Assembly: GCA_030550395.1 (NCBI GenBank)
Contig: JAUQPL010000002.1
Coordinates: 1 to 64,000 of the forward strand
Reading direction: 5' to 3'
DNA from: Bacteroidota bacterium
GTDB taxonomy: Bacteria; Bacteroidota; Ignavibacteria; Kapaibacteriales; HRBIN21
DNA length: 64,000 nucleotides
The notes under the pieces were generated by a model that saw only the letters and a program-made list of their open reading frames with translations, made no database searches and was not told where the DNA came from. This document shows positions 62,406-64,000 of this stretch, in pieces. The position numbers and the translations under genes were made by a program. Numbering within the stretch: position 1 is the stretch's first letter; each line of letters opens with the position of its first letter.

Positions 62406-64000
62406 ATGCGACAGTGGGTGTCTGTGTGGAAGATGGTAGCAGTTCTAATTGTTGCGGTTATTGGCAACACTGTATCACGGGGGCAAACATTTGATGTCAA
62501 GCTCCCACTATTGAGCTTGACTGGAAGTGGTCCGGGATATGACGCGCAGATTTATCCGGCAGGCTTTATTGTTGTGCCCCAGGAGGCGACTCCGCAACAA
62601 CCGAGGGAATTATTAGTGCCGGTTTATATCCGAAACTGTTGGGTTCCCTCTAACCATCCCGTATGGGGGAAGGTGTGGCCGATTTATAGCTTTGAATTCA
62701 AGCTCAAGTACGATGGGGACCTATTGGAGTTCTTGGGAATCCAGAAGGTAAGTCCAAGGGGAGATAGCGTGTTAGCCAAAGACTTTACCTTCGTCTTTGA
62801 TGATGTCCCGATCACGGCATCACACATGTTGGGGGCATTGGTGGATTGGCACAACTTAGGGAGTGTTCCTCCGGTCTACGGTCCACGGCGCATCCGCATC
62901 GTTGCAAGCTCGGCCAAGCCTCTACCACCCAGTCCTGCAGGACCTGGCCAAGATCCATGGGACCCGACGATACAGTGTGATCAGCGACAATATGTGCCTG
63001 TTATCTACTTGCGTTTCCGGGTCCGGGGAGTGGCGGGCACGATAGCGCGGTTGATCCTCTCCAATGACACTCTCAAGTACAATGACCTTAACCTGAGCGT
63101 TTTCCCAGCAGAGCCGTTCCCCAACAATCCGTCGGGTTCTCGGTATCGGGATTTTATAACGTATCGTACAGGTGGAGCTACGGGGAATGTGTCGTATGAA
63201 GGCCTGGAGGGGGTTGATAACCGAGGGCTGCTTCCGATTGCCAACCTATACCCGAGTATGCCAGGGATGATTTACGTGTTCGTCACAGAAATTCCCCAAA
63301 TTGGTTTTGAACCGCGGCTTGGGGTTGATGCTGTGGTACGACAGGTTTCCCCCAGCGGGGATGAGTGGGAGGTTATCCACCCCATTGTGTTGGACTCTGC
63401 TTCTTGGACACGCGGGGTCTTCTATGGTCGGCGGGAACTGGTAGTGACCAACGAGGTAGAGGGCACGCGATTGACAAACATTATTGTTGAGTCTAACGCA
63501 CAGTGGCTCAAATTCCAGACCTTCGCTGCAGCTCCGGGTGATAGGAATCCTATACCACAGATCACCCGCTCGGGAGTGATTGACTATATAGACCGAACAT
63601 TGGGCGAGACTATCCTGCAAGACATCCAGAACAATCCCCAGGCGCCATCGCGTCCGCAGAATTTCCGCATCCTCTGCGATCCACAGGCACTGCCGCAGAA
63701 TACTGATGCTGCAGGTATTTACGTGGGCTATATCACCTTCCGAACTCTATCGGCATCGGTGTCTCCGGTCCGTCTGCGAGTGACGTTCATCTACGTGCGA
63801 AATCCGGTTGAGCCGAACAATGATCCACGGAACCTATCTGCATTGGGTCAAGGAATCCGGATTACGGTAACCAACTCCGCTGCTACGCCGCAATCGGCGA
63901 CGCTGGTCTTTGGACTGGGGATTCGGGCAACAGATGGGATAGACACCCTCTTTGGGGAGACGGTATACGACAACCCACCTGTTGCGGGGAGCTTCTATGC
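62406..64000 (+). CDS. Secreted protein with cohesin-like N-terminal domain, 3'-truncated by window edge
   Basis: The frame from the ATG at 62406 is open for 531 codons and runs off the window. A signal peptide (about 1-26: WKMVAVLIVAVIGNTVS then RGQ) leads to a cohesin-like beta-sandwich (about 60-215), with LLVPVYIRNCW, YSFEFKLKYDGDLLEFLGI and YLRFRVRGVAGTIARLILSND, in the order seen in cohesins. Further beta domains follow (GRRELVVTNEVEGTRLTN; AAGIYVGYITFRTLSASVSP), which look like BACON- or Ig-type folds. No C-terminal sorting domain can be seen because the gene is cut. It is the last of the secreted-protein run. Confidence 0.85.
   Translation, partial: MRQWVSVWKMVAVLIVAVIGNTVSRGQTFDVKLPLLSLTGSGPGYDAQIYPAGFIVVPQEATPQQPRELLVPVYIRNCWVPSNHPVWGKVWPIYSFEFKLKYDGDLLEFLGIQKVSPRGDSVLAKDFTFVFDDVPITASHMLGALVDWHNLGSVPPVYGPRRIRIVASSAKPLPPSPAGPGQDPWDPTIQCDQRQYVPVIYLRFRVRGVAGTIARLILSNDTLKYNDLNLSVFPAEPFPNNPSGSRYRDFITYRTGGATGNVSYEGLEGVDNRGLLPIANLYPSMPGMIYVFVTEIPQIGFEPRLGVDAVVRQVSPSGDEWEVIHPIVLDSASWTRGVFYGRRELVVTNEVEGTRLTNIIVESNAQWLKFQTFAAAPGDRNPIPQITRSGVIDYIDRTLGETILQDIQNNPQAPSRPQNFRILCDPQALPQNTDAAGIYVGYITFRTLSASVSPVRLRVTFIYVRNPVEPNNDPRNLSALGQGIRITVTNSAATPQSATLVFGLGIRATDGIDTLFGETVYDNPPVAGSFY

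Noticed and set aside
1-64000. CRISPR arrays, insertion sequences, rRNA operons
   Set aside because: I looked for regularly spaced repeats, transposase motifs (DDE, HUH) and rRNA landmarks and saw none. Repeats inside 53400-55300 are protein-level PMP motifs and not DNA repeats.

Overview
The window reads as a chromosomal segment of a member of the Bacteroidota/Chlorobiota (FCB) superphylum, perhaps a Kapabacteria- or Ignavibacteria-like lineage. The evidence is type IX secretion (T9SS) C-terminal sorting domains on large secreted proteins, a TonB-dependent receptor with an N-terminal carboxypeptidase-regulatory-like domain, a DUF5723-like outer-membrane barrel, and promoter candidates of the TTG-N17-23-TAnnTTTG type. 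Lipid A (lpxH) and squalene/hopanoid (hpnE) genes fit a diderm. The assignment is inference; no rRNA gene is present to test it.

Layout. 1-4151: type I restriction-modification genes (hsdM cut by the window edge, hsdR) on the minus strand. 4382-10481: six overlapping or near-overlapping minus-strand genes (EamA transporter, glycosyltransferase, FemAB-like transferase, sensor kinase, HAD phosphatase, 3-hydroxyacyl-CoA-dehydrogenase-like protein). 10566-14015: cdsA and a TonB receptor. 14012-16844 minus: lone MalK-type ATPase, CbpA-like J protein, lpxH. 16929-23432 plus: carboxylate-amine ligase, DUF58 protein, an NtrB/NtrC-type pair, a FapA/DUF342-like protein and an orphan CheR. 23435-25914 minus: ahcY and metK. 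26026-29076: a two-domain amidohydrolase. 29073-32410 minus: tRNA-Leu, tig, clpP, clpX. 32504-38687 plus: hpnE, a ~420-bp non-coding stretch, a tyrosine recombinase with an altered catalytic set, a lipoprotein and an outer-membrane barrel. 38691-41102 minus: isoaspartyl peptidase, coaX, birA. 41203-44555 plus: mnmE and mnmG, with two consensus parS sites at the two ends of mnmG. 44700-46860: a dTDP-rhamnose-reductase-like gene, thpR and a phosphatase. 46997-51609: gatB, ilvE and a fused branched-chain 2-oxoacid dehydrogenase E1. 51741-64000: tRNA-Arg, a TPR membrane protein and a surface-protein locus with a 2199-aa beta-helix T9SS protein, a T9SS protein with a dockerin-like segment, and two proteins with cohesin-like N-terminal domains, the last cut by the window end.

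How the parts fit together. Housekeeping groups are conventional: the SAM cycle (metK-ahcY), protein quality control (tig-clpP-clpX), wobble-uridine modification (mnmE-mnmG) and branched-chain amino-acid metabolism (ilvE-E1). The less ordinary parts are: the secreted locus at the right end, which may form a surface complex held by cohesin/dockerin-like contacts; an HsdR with an extracellular-type beta-sandwich inserted before its C-terminal domain; a DUF58-NtrB-NtrC-FapA-CheR signalling block; and extreme compactness, with all five convergent gene pairs overlapping or separated by at most 3 bp. I see no CRISPR array, insertion sequence or rRNA.
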